Below, in pieces: positions 50,716 to 58,332 of a stretch of 64,000 nucleotides of DNA. The position numbers and the translations under genes are program-made. Within the stretch, counting starts at the first letter, position 1, and the number at the start of each line of letters is the position of its first letter. The notes under the pieces were generated by a model. That model had not been told where the DNA came from. It saw nothing but the letters and a program-made list of their open reading frames with translations, and did not search any database. Origin of the DNA: Herbiconiux sp. (GTDB lineage: Bacteria > Actinomycetota > Actinomycetes > Actinomycetales > Microbacteriaceae); NCBI RefSeq assembly GCF_004297105.1, contig NZ_SCVE01000002.1:50561-114560 (forward strand), read 5' to 3'.

Positions 50716-51978
50716 ATGACACGCACGCTGCACCTCGCGGTGGCGCTCGACGGCACCGGATGGCATCCGGCCGCCTGGCGCGAGCCCACCGCACGACCTG
50801 ACGCTCTGTTCACCCCCGGATACTGGGCCGCCCTCGTGGCCACTGCAGAGGACGCGGGCATCGACTTCGTGACGATCGAAGACTCCTTCGCCCTGCAGTC
50901 GGCGGCTCCCGGCACAGCCGACGACCGCGTCGACCAGGTGCGCGGCCGCCTCGACGCCCTCCTCATCGCCTCCTACCTCGCCCCGCTCACGAGCCGGATC
51001 GGGCTCGTGCCGACCGTGACGGCCACGCACACCGAGCCCTTCCACGTCGCCACCGGCCTGCAGACGCTCGACTTTGCGAGCGAGGGACGGGCGGGATGGC
51101 GAATCCAGGTCTCCGCGTCGACTGCCGATGCCGCCCTCGTGGGCCGCCGCACCGTGCCCGCCATCGATCTCGAGGCCTACCGGCGAGGTGAGGCGCAGGA
51201 GGTGATCCAGGAGCTGTTCGACGAGGCCGGCGACGTGGTCGAGGTCGTGCGCCGCCTCTGGGACAGCTGGGAAGACGACGCGATCGTTCGGGATGCGGCG
51301 AACGGCCGCTTCCTCGACGGCTCGAAGCTGCACTATGCCGACTTCGAAGGGCGCTTCTTCAGCGTCAAGGGCGCCTCGATCACGCCTCGATCGCCTCAGG
51401 GCCAGCCTCTCGTGAGCGCTCTCGCGCACGCCACGATCCCCTACGAGCTCGCGGCCCAGCACGCCGACGTCGTGTACATCACGCCGCACTCCCCCGAGCA
51501 CCTCGCCGAGATCCTCGCGGAGGTGCGCGACGCGGAGGAGCGGTTGCGCCCGGCCGGTCGTCCGGCCCTGCTCGTCTACGCCGACCTCGTGGTGCTGCTC
51601 GAGAACGAGCAGGCCGATGCGGAGCGGGCGCTCACCGCGCTCGACGACCTCGCCGGCGCTCCCCTCACATCCGACGCCCTCGTCGTCGCCGGCACACCGT
51701 CGGCCCTCGTGGAACGCCTGCTCGACGGACAACGACGCGGGCTCGACGGGTTCCGCCTGCGGCCCGCTCGCCTGCCGGCCGATCTCGACGCCATCGCCCA
51801 CGACCTGGTTCCCGCCCTCGAGGCGGCGGGTGTGCGCACGCCCGTCTCGCCCCGTGCGGCCCGCGATCCGCGCACGCTCCGCGAGGTGCTCGGCTTCGAA
51901 CGCCCCGAGAACCTCTTCACGGCTGCGACCGAGCGGGCGCCCGAATCCGCCAGCTCCAGCACGGAGGTGCACGCATGA
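50716..51978 (+). CDS. LLM-class flavin-dependent oxidoreductase
   Basis: 420 residues. NtaA-like architecture: LAVALDGTGWHPAAWRE, AGIDFVTIEDSFALQ, RIGLVPTVTATHTEPFHVATGLQTLDFASEGRAGWRIQVSAS, then DSWEDDAIVRDAANGRFLDGSKLHYADFEG. It resembles the short LLM protein at 25119 through WEDDAIVRD, but is longer. No internal Met and no Cys. First gene of a tightly packed operon (overlaps of 4 bp) with a second LLM gene, DUF1684 and a MazG-like gene. Confidence 0.84.
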   Translation: MTRTLHLAVALDGTGWHPAAWREPTARPDALFTPGYWAALVATAEDAGIDFVTIEDSFALQSAAPGTADDRVDQVRGRLDALLIASYLAPLTSRIGLVPTVTATHTEPFHVATGLQTLDFASEGRAGWRIQVSASTADAALVGRRTVPAIDLEAYRRGEAQEVIQELFDEAGDVVEVVRRLWDSWEDDAIVRDAANGRFLDGSKLHYADFEGRFFSVKGASITPRSPQGQPLVSALAHATIPYELAAQHADVVYITPHSPEHLAEILAEVRDAEERLRPAGRPALLVYADLVVLLENEQADAERALTALDDLAGAPLTSDALVVAGTPSALVERLLDGQRRGLDGFRLRPARLPADLDAIAHDLVPALEAAGVRTPVSPRAARDPRTLREVLGFERPENLFTAATERAPESASSSTEVHA

Positions 51979-53321
51979 GCGCATCCGGTCTGCGCCAGGT
52001 ACACCTGGCCGCCCACTTCCCCGGCGTGAACAACACCACCGTCTGGAGCGACCCGAGCTCCGAGAGCCAGATCGCGTTCTCCTCGTTCCGGCACTTCGCC
52101 CAGAACGCCGAGCGCGGCTTCTTCGACTACCTCTTCCTCGCCGAGGGCCTCCGCGTGCGCGAGCACAAGGGGCGGGTCTACGAGGCGGATGTGGCCGGCC
52201 GGCCGAACACCCTCGCCATCCTGGCCGCCGTCGCCGCCATCACGAAGAACATCGGGCTCGTCGGCACCCTGAGCAGCACCTTCAACGAACCCTACGAGCT
52301 CGCCCGGCAGCTCGCCACGCTCGATCACCTGAGCGGCGGCCGCGTCGGCTGGAACGTGGTCACCACCTCCGACGCCTTCCACGGCGCGAACTTCCGCCGT
52401 GGCGCGTTCCTCGACCGCGACGACCGCTATCGCCGCGCCGCCGAGTTCCTCACGGTGGCGAAGTCGCTCTGGGACAGCTGGGCTCCGGATGCGCTGGTCG
52501 CCGACAAGGCGAGCGGCCGCTTCCTCACTCCGGGCGGTGTCGGCGAGGTCGACTTCCACGGCGACCATTTCGACGTGACCGGCCGCTTCACGCTGCCCGG
52601 CAGTCCACAGCGCTACCCGGTGATCGTGCAGGCGGGCGACTCGGCCGACGGCCGCGACTTCGCCGGGGAGCACGCCGACGTGATCTTCTCGCTGCACAGT
52701 GAGTTCGCCGACGCGCAGGCGTTCTACGCCGATGTGAAGGGCCGGCTTCCGGCCCTCGGCCGCAGCGAGGACTCCTTGAAGATCCTCCCCGCTATCGCGT
52801 TCGCCCTCGGCGACACATCCGCCGAGGCAGAGGAGAATGCGCGAGAGATCGCGCTCGCGCAGACGAGCGGCCCCACGGCCATCGCCTTCCTCGAGCGCAT
52901 CTGGGGTCGCGACCTCACGGGGTACGACCCTGACGGCCCCCTTCCCGCGATCGATCCGGATCCCGCAGGCGCCGGCATCACCCAGGGCCGCGCCAACAAC
53001 TCCGCCGACCCCAAGGCCACCGCCGACGCGTGGCGCGCGAGGGCCGAGGCCGAGAACCTCAGTATCCGCGAACTGGTCATCGCCCTCACGGCCCGGCACG
53101 CCCTGGTGGGCACGCCGAGCCAGGTCGCCGATGAGATCAACCGCTTCGTGCAGGAGCGGGCATCCGACGGCTTCGTGATCGTGGGGCACACCAACCCCCA
53201 CGGCCTCGACGAGTTCGTCGATCGCGTGGTGCCCGAGCTGCAGGAGCGCGGCGTGTATCGCGAAAGCTATCCCGAGGGCGAGCCGTTGCGGCGTGCGCTC
53301 GGAGTGAGGGAGTACGCATGA
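51975..53321 (+). CDS. LLM-class flavin-dependent monooxygenase (NtaA/SnaA/DszA type)
   Basis: 448 residues, starting at the ATGA overlap. RQVHLAAHFPGVNNTTVW, FRHFAQNAERGFFDYLFLAE, TLDHLSGGRVGWNVVTTSDAF and GTPSQVADEINRFVQERASDGFVI. It is the clear paralogue of 22851-24125. At aligned places it has L or Y where that protein has M or C: KILP against VIMP, HGLDEF against SGMDDF, AFYAD against AFCAD. No internal Met and no Cys. Most likely substrate class is an organosulfur or N-substituted carboxylic compound. Confidence 0.87.
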   Translation: MSASGLRQVHLAAHFPGVNNTTVWSDPSSESQIAFSSFRHFAQNAERGFFDYLFLAEGLRVREHKGRVYEADVAGRPNTLAILAAVAAITKNIGLVGTLSSTFNEPYELARQLATLDHLSGGRVGWNVVTTSDAFHGANFRRGAFLDRDDRYRRAAEFLTVAKSLWDSWAPDALVADKASGRFLTPGGVGEVDFHGDHFDVTGRFTLPGSPQRYPVIVQAGDSADGRDFAGEHADVIFSLHSEFADAQAFYADVKGRLPALGRSEDSLKILPAIAFALGDTSAEAEENAREIALAQTSGPTAIAFLERIWGRDLTGYDPDGPLPAIDPDPAGAGITQGRANNSADPKATADAWRARAEAENLSIRELVIALTARHALVGTPSQVADEINRFVQERASDGFVIVGHTNPHGLDEFVDRVVPELQERGVYRESYPEGEPLRRALGVREYA

Positions 53322-54160
53322 GCACCACCACCGGAACCGCCACCGAGCCGGCGTCGAAATCGGCCGCAGAGTTCGTATCGGAATGGGAGCGCTGGCACGC
53401 CCAGCACGAAGCCGCCCGCGCATCCGAGCATGGCTTCCTCGCCGTGACGAGTCTCAATTGGCTCGCCACCGAGCCGCGCCGCTATCCAGATGTGCCTGGC
53501 GCGTGGTCCACCGGCGACGGCGGCCCCGTGGTCGAGCTCGCGGAGAGCGAGAGCCTCGAGTTCGAAGGCCGCACGCTCACCGGCCGCCACGCGTTCGGGC
53601 CGATCCCCGAGCGCGGCGGCGTCGAGGTGACGTTCGGCGACGCTGTGGCCGAAGTCGCCCGGCGTGGGAGCCACGACATCCTCCGCCCGCGGCATCCGGA
53701 GAACCCGCTGCGGCGTGACTACACCGGCACCCCGGCCTTCTCGCCCGAACCGGCGTGGCGCGTCGAGGGAGAGTTCGTGCCGTTCCCCGAACCGCGCTCG
53801 GTCACCGTGGGCTCGGTGGCCGAGGGCCTCGAGCACGTCTACGAGGCACCGGGCGAGGTGCGCTTCCGCGTCGGCGACGACGATCTCGCGCTCACCGTGT
53901 TCAACGGGCATGTGCCAGGGAGCTACCTCGCACTGTTCCGCGATGCGACCAGCGGCGTCACGACCTATGCGGCCAACCGCTCGGTGTCGATCGCGGCTCC
54001 GGATGCGGCATCCCGCGTCGTGGTCGACTTCAACCGCGCCACCAACCTGCCCTGCGCTTACACCGACTACGCCACCTGCCCGTTGCCCCCGGCGGAGAAC
54101 CTGCTACCGATCGCCATCGAGGCCGGCGAGAAGACGCCACACGAGCGCACCACCGCCTGA
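53318..54160 (+). CDS. DUF1684 domain protein
   Basis: 280 residues, overlapping the LLM stop by 4 bp. DUF1684 is recognised by WERWHAQHEAARASEHGFLAVTSLNWL at the N-terminus and by the C-terminal VVDFNRATNLPCAYTDYATCPLPPAENLLPIAIEAGEK block (key residues D-F-N, P-C-Y, C-P-P-N-L and G-E). The function of this family is unknown. Both cysteines are in the conserved block and might act as a pair. No internal methionine. Close coupling to two LLM monooxygenases makes a role in binding or hydrolysing their product a testable idea. Confidence 0.85.
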   Translation: MSTTTGTATEPASKSAAEFVSEWERWHAQHEAARASEHGFLAVTSLNWLATEPRRYPDVPGAWSTGDGGPVVELAESESLEFEGRTLTGRHAFGPIPERGGVEVTFGDAVAEVARRGSHDILRPRHPENPLRRDYTGTPAFSPEPAWRVEGEFVPFPEPRSVTVGSVAEGLEHVYEAPGEVRFRVGDDDLALTVFNGHVPGSYLALFRDATSGVTTYAANRSVSIAAPDAASRVVVDFNRATNLPCAYTDYATCPLPPAENLLPIAIEAGEKTPHERTTA

Positions 54161-54197
54161 CGTGCGGGACGCAGACGGGCCTGCCGGCCACGAGACG

Positions 54198-54515
54198 ATG
54201 GAGCTGATCACAGAGCTGCTCGCCGGGGTCGAGGAGGTCTCGGCGTTCTACGCCGCGACCAACGCGATCGACCGCACCGACGACTGGCTCGTTCTGAAGC
54301 TCAACGAAGAGGTGGGCGAACTGACGCAGGCCTACCTCGCCCGTGCGGGTCAGGCGCGCGACAAGGGTGCGTCACCCCACGAGCTCGACGCGGCCTTCCG
54401 CGCCGAGCTCGCCGACGTCTTCGCGCACGTGCTCCTTCTCGCGCATCGATTCGGCGTCGACATCCCGGCCGAGGTCGAGGCCAAGTGGCTTGTGTGGAGA
54501 ACGCAGCTGCCGTGA
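54198..54515 (+). CDS. MazG-like nucleotide pyrophosphohydrolase
   Basis: 105 residues from the ATG at 54198; a GTG at 54162, two bases after the DUF1684 stop, would add 12 residues. The all-alpha NTP-pyrophosphohydrolase motif is LKLNEEVGELTQAYL, with the second metal-binding element in RAELADVFAHVLLLAHRFG. Such small MazG-like enzymes remove non-canonical nucleotides or act on other nucleoside di- or triphosphates. Last gene of the LLM-LLM-DUF1684 operon, convergent with the AhpD-like gene. Confidence 0.8.
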   Translation: MELITELLAGVEEVSAFYAATNAIDRTDDWLVLKLNEEVGELTQAYLARAGQARDKGASPHELDAAFRAELADVFAHVLLLAHRFGVDIPAEVEAKWLVWRTQLP

Positions 54516-54533
54516 TCTCGCGCGGACGTCGGC

Positions 54534-54875
54534 TCAGTGCTCGTGGGCTCCCGAGAGCTTGAAGGCAAGGCGGCCGTGCGCGTAGCCACCCCCGGCACGG
54601 ATCGCGGTGGCCACCCACGCGGCCTCGGCCAGCTCGCCCTCCGAGGCGCCCGCCTTCACGGCGTTCTGGCTGTGCGCGTCGATGCAGTACACGCACTGCG
54701 TCGTGATGCCCACGGCGAGCGCGATGAGTTCGCGGTACTTCAGCGGGATCTCCCGCCCCTCCTCCTGGAACACCGCGTTGTCGAACGCGGCGAAGGCGGC
54801 GAGGATGTCGGGCGTCTCCTTCTTGTAGACCGAGGTGTACTTCTTGTCTTCGACGCGGTCGAAATAGTCGGACAT
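54534..54875 (-). CDS. Carboxymuconolactone decarboxylase / AhpD-like protein
   Basis: 113 residues from the ATG at 54875 with AAGGAAG as ribosome site. A single CMD domain: LKYRELIALAVGITTQCVYCIDAHSQNAVKAGAS, containing the redox CVYC pair and the conserved histidine of AhpD-type alkylhydroperoxidases. It may detoxify peroxides formed when flavin enzymes misfire, or reduce an organic disulfide or sulfenate. It is coupled with malY 11 bp upstream in the same operon. Confidence 0.85.
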   Translation of the reverse strand: MSDYFDRVEDKKYTSVYKKETPDILAAFAAFDNAVFQEEGREIPLKYRELIALAVGITTQCVYCIDAHSQNAVKAGASEGELAEAAWVATAIRAGGGYAHGRLAFKLSGAHEH

Positions 54876-54886
54876 GGTGCTTCCTT

Positions 54887-56074
54887 TCACGGCTGCGGCA
54901 CGGTGCCGCAGAGCTCCCGGGCGACGGCATCCGCCATCGCGGTGACGGCCTGCTCGAGGATGGGCCTCGGCATGGCGAACACCAGCCGCACGAACCCCTC
55001 GAAGCCCGTCCCGCACAGCGCCCCGTCGGTGAGCGTCACCCCGGCGTGCTCCCGGAAGAACGCGGCCGGTGACCCCTCGATGCCCAGCGCCCGGCAGTCG
55101 AGCCAGGCCAGGTAGGTGGCCTCGGGCATCCGGTACCCCACCTGCGGCAGGTGGGCGGCGAGGAGATCGCCGAGCAGCCGCCGATTTTGGTCGAGATAGC
55201 CCACCACCTCGTGCAGCCACTCCCGGCCGTCGCGGTAGGCGGCCGTCGACGCCACCACCCCCGGGGTCGAGGCGCCGTGCTGCACGGCGAAGCCGAAGCG
55301 GCGGTAGACGGCCTCGTCGGCAGCGTTCGACGTGATGAGCTGCGCCGACTTGAGGCCGGGCAGGTTCCAGGCCTTCGACGCACTCGTGCCGGTCACGGTG
55401 TGGGCGGCGGTCGTCGACGACAGCGACGCGTAGGGGATGTGCGGCACGCCGTCGAACCGCAGCGGCGCGTGGATCTCGTCGGCGAACACGCGACCGTGAT
55501 TGCGCTCGACCACCTCGGCGATCGCCTCGAGCTCGCTCCGGGTGAGCGCCGTGCCGGTCGGATTCTGCGGATTGCACAGGATGAGGGTTCCCGCTCCCGC
55601 CCGGAACGCCGCATCGATCGCCTCGATGTCGTGCCGCCAGCGCCCGACCGTCCCCTCCTCGATGCCCGGCACCTCGATCACGGGTCGGCCGAGTGTCGGC
55701 GGGTAGCTGAGGAAGGGCATGTACGCGGGCGTGGGCACGATCACCCCCGAGCCCTCCGGCGAATACTCGGTGACGGCCACGCCGAGCGCCGCCATGACGT
55801 CGGACACCGGATGCACCCGATCGGGTTCGACCTGCCAGCCGTACTCCTCGAGCATCCAGCGGGCCGTCTGCTCCGCCAGCTCGTGGGCGGTGGCGGGCGA
55901 GAGATACCCGAGAACGCCCTCGTCGAGCGCTCGGTGCAGCGCCTCGGTGACCACGGGCGCGGTGCCGAAGTCCATCTCCGCCACCCAGGCCCCGATGGTG
56001 CCCGGGTGAAGGCTCCACTTGCGGCTCGACGGCACGTCGAGCTGGGCGGCGGTGATCGAGTCGAACGCGTGCAT
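54887..56074 (-). CDS. MalY/PatB-type C-S lyase / aminotransferase, second copy
   Basis: 395 residues. Same layout as the protein at 35326: AEMDFGTAPVV, TPAYMPFLSYP, LCNPQNPTGTALTR, FADEIHAPLRFDG and the PLP lysine in GTSASKAWNLPG. Expected to cleave cystathionine or S-alkyl-cysteines. Operon partner of the AhpD-like gene, downstream of a promoter in the 67-bp gap to the GT39 gene (GTTACGGAATGAG near 56115). It is close to the LLM genes but not in their operons. Confidence 0.86.
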   Translation of the reverse strand: MHAFDSITAAQLDVPSSRKWSLHPGTIGAWVAEMDFGTAPVVTEALHRALDEGVLGYLSPATAHELAEQTARWMLEEYGWQVEPDRVHPVSDVMAALGVAVTEYSPEGSGVIVPTPAYMPFLSYPPTLGRPVIEVPGIEEGTVGRWRHDIEAIDAAFRAGAGTLILCNPQNPTGTALTRSELEAIAEVVERNHGRVFADEIHAPLRFDGVPHIPYASLSSTTAAHTVTGTSASKAWNLPGLKSAQLITSNAADEAVYRRFGFAVQHGASTPGVVASTAAYRDGREWLHEVVGYLDQNRRLLGDLLAAHLPQVGYRMPEATYLAWLDCRALGIEGSPAAFFREHAGVTLTDGALCGTGFEGFVRLVFAMPRPILEQAVTAMADAVARELCGTVPQP

Positions 56075-56141
56075 GTCGTCAGAATCCTCCCCCGCGCGCC
56101 CGCGCCCCGGCCTGACTGTTACGGAATGAGTAGCGGCACGA

Positions 56142-58178
56142 TCACGGCGCGCAGTCGTAGAGACCGGTGGTCGACAGCGACGAGTCGGAGACGAGGGTGC
56201 ATTCGCTGGTCACCCAGGTCTGGATCTGCGAGCTCGATGAGGTTCCGGATGCGCCTCCGCTGCCGAAGCCGCCCCCGCCGCCCGCGCCGCTCGCCGCGAG
56301 CACGTACCGCAGCTCACCGCTGGCGACCAGCTGCTGGAACGCCTCGAGCGTCGGCACCGGATCCTCCGAGCTGAAGCCGCCGATGGGCAGCACGGAGCCG
56401 CCGTCGGTCGCGGTGATGAGGCTCGCGGCGGTCTGGGCGCCGAACGTGGCCACGAGGTAGGTGGCCGATCCGCGATTCTGCTCGAGGTAGGCGATCAGCG
56501 CCGAGTCTCCGGATGAGCTCCCCACTGATCCGAGGCCGCCCGCGCCGGTGGTCGGCCGGCCCCCGCCGTCCTGTCCGCCCGTGCGCCCCGGCATGCCGCC
56601 GGGGGCGGCGCCCTGGGAGGTTCCCGGCGCGGTGCCGGTGGGTGCGCCACCTGCGCCGCCCGCACCGCCGCTTGGTCCGCCCCCGCCCCCGAACGCCCCG
56701 ATCCCCGACGACTCCCCCGCGATCGGGTTGATCGAGCTCGGGTGGTTCATCACGTCGACGGCCCAGGCCGCGGGCGTGAGCAGCAGCGAGGCGCCCACGA
56801 GCACGCCGAGGCCCGCCATCCGCCAACCCGCCTGGCGCGGCTCCGCCTGCCGCGGCTCCGCCTGCCGCGCGCGTCGCCGGTGCAGCACCACCAGCAGCAC
56901 TCCCGTGAGCACCGCGACGACGGCCTGCGCGATCGCGAAGCCGTAGAGGTAGCCCGGCTGGTAGAGGCCGATCAGAACGGCCCCGGCGGCGGCCGAGCCG
57001 AGCAGGACCAACTGGGCCCACAGCATCCGTGCCGCCCGCGCCCGCGCGAACGCCAGCCCCAGGAGAAGAGCCATCGGGATGGCGAGAGATGCCGTGTAGA
57101 ACTGGTGCATGCCCGCCACCACGGAGAACATGGCAAGGAAGGTCACGAGCCACCCGCCGAGGAAGACGGTGACGGCTCGATCGCGCTTCAGCATCCACAG
57201 CACCACGATCGACACGAGTGCCGTCGGGATGAGCCACGCGATCTGCGCGGCCACCTGCTCGTTGAACAGCCGGAACACACCCGCCGAGCCCGAGAACGGC
57301 GGCGTGAACGAGCGGTACGCGGTGGAGTCGGATGTGGCGGAGAACCGCCCGAGGCCGTTGTAGCCGAACACCATCTCGAAGGGGTTGTTGCCGATCGTGC
57401 CGCCCACGTAGGGGCGACTGGAGGCGGGCACCAGCCACACCACGATGATCCAGGTGAGCGAGAGGGCGAGACTCGCGACTCCCGCCACGGCGACGTGCCA
57501 GAGCTTCTTCAGCCACGGCTGCCGCGTGCAGAGGTAGGCGGCGGCGAGCGCAGGCCACACCGCCCACGCCTCGAGCATGTACATCTGGAAGGCCAGTGCC
57601 ACGAACGCACCGGCCCCGATCAGCCAGCCGAGGGATGCGCGCTGTACGGCCTTGGTCGCGGCCCACGCCACGAGCGCGACAGCCAGCACGAAGAACGACT
57701 CAGGCTGATTCGAGCGGGCCACCGCCGCCACGATCGGCGTCGCCGCGACGGCGGCCCCCGCGAGGAGGCCGGCGGCGGGGTTGAAGAGGCGCTTGGCCGT
57801 CACCGCCACGATCAGCACGGCGGCGACCGTGGCGATCGCGTTGGGCGCATTCACCGACCAGGTCGAGAACCCGAACAACCGCACGAAGATCGCCGGCACC
57901 CAGTAGGAGCCCGGGATCTTGTCGAGCGTCACGGTGCCGGCGGGGTCGAACGACCCGAAGAAGAAGTTCGAGAGGTTCTGACTCATCGACAGCGCGATGG
58001 CCGCGTAGTACTCCGACCGCTGGCCGGCCTGCAGGCCCCAGAGCGTGATGAACGCCGACGCGAGCCCGAGCAGCGTGAGTCCGGCCCGCCACGGCGTGAG
58101 CAGCCGGCGCCAGGCGAGTGCCTCGCGCCGGCTTCCGGCTCGCTTCTCGATACCGCTCTCGATCGCCGCAGTTGTCAC
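56142..58178 (-). CDS. GT39-family (ArnT/mannosyltransferase-like) membrane glycosyltransferase
   Basis: 678 residues from a leaderless GTG (TAGCGT -10 box at 58185-58190 on the minus strand, six bases before the start). Eleven to thirteen membrane segments; the catalytic-loop signature appears in YYAAIALSMSQNLSNFFFGSFDPAGTVTLDKIPGSYWVPA, with the conserved D-K-P core. Around residues 430-445 a RQAEP repeat is encoded by 15-bp tandem DNA repeats. After residue 485 comes a glycine-rich linker and a soluble C-terminal domain found in actinobacterial relatives. It would move a sugar from polyprenyl phosphate to an envelope acceptor. Confidence 0.85.
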   Translation of the reverse strand: MTTAAIESGIEKRAGSRREALAWRRLLTPWRAGLTLLGLASAFITLWGLQAGQRSEYYAAIALSMSQNLSNFFFGSFDPAGTVTLDKIPGSYWVPAIFVRLFGFSTWSVNAPNAIATVAAVLIVAVTAKRLFNPAAGLLAGAAVAATPIVAAVARSNQPESFFVLAVALVAWAATKAVQRASLGWLIGAGAFVALAFQMYMLEAWAVWPALAAAYLCTRQPWLKKLWHVAVAGVASLALSLTWIIVVWLVPASSRPYVGGTIGNNPFEMVFGYNGLGRFSATSDSTAYRSFTPPFSGSAGVFRLFNEQVAAQIAWLIPTALVSIVVLWMLKRDRAVTVFLGGWLVTFLAMFSVVAGMHQFYTASLAIPMALLLGLAFARARAARMLWAQLVLLGSAAAGAVLIGLYQPGYLYGFAIAQAVVAVLTGVLLVVLHRRRARQAEPRQAEPRQAGWRMAGLGVLVGASLLLTPAAWAVDVMNHPSSINPIAGESSGIGAFGGGGGPSGGAGGAGGAPTGTAPGTSQGAAPGGMPGRTGGQDGGGRPTTGAGGLGSVGSSSGDSALIAYLEQNRGSATYLVATFGAQTAASLITATDGGSVLPIGGFSSEDPVPTLEAFQQLVASGELRYVLAASGAGGGGGFGSGGASGTSSSSQIQTWVTSECTLVSDSSLSTTGLYDCAP

Positions 58179-58184
58179 GCTCGA

Positions 58185-58190
58185 ACGCTA
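58185..58190 (-). promoter_or_regulatory. -10 box TAGCGT of the GT39 gene, leaderless
   Basis: On the minus strand TAGCGT is followed by six bases and then the GTG start at 58178. Confidence 0.5.
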
Positions 58191-58256
58191 CGACCCGACT
58201 CTGGGCGCGTGCCTTCAGCCGCCTATGGGAACGGTGTGCCCGCCGCTCAAACACCC

Positions 58257-58312
58257 AGATCCGTCACTTTCTGCGCGAAAACCCATTGGAATGCGCAAAA
58301 AGTGACGGATCT
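58257..58312. repeat. Long inverted repeat downstream of the aldehyde dehydrogenase gene
   Basis: AGATCCGTCACTTTCTGCGC (58257-58276) pairs with its complement at 58293-58312 with a single mismatch, around a 16-nt loop containing CCATTGG. It could be the terminator of the minus-strand dehydrogenase gene ending at 58333, but it lacks a T tract and is much longer than the other hairpins; it may be a copy of a dispersed repeat. Confidence 0.6.
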
Positions 58313-58332
58313 TGGAGTGGTGCGGCTGGCGC

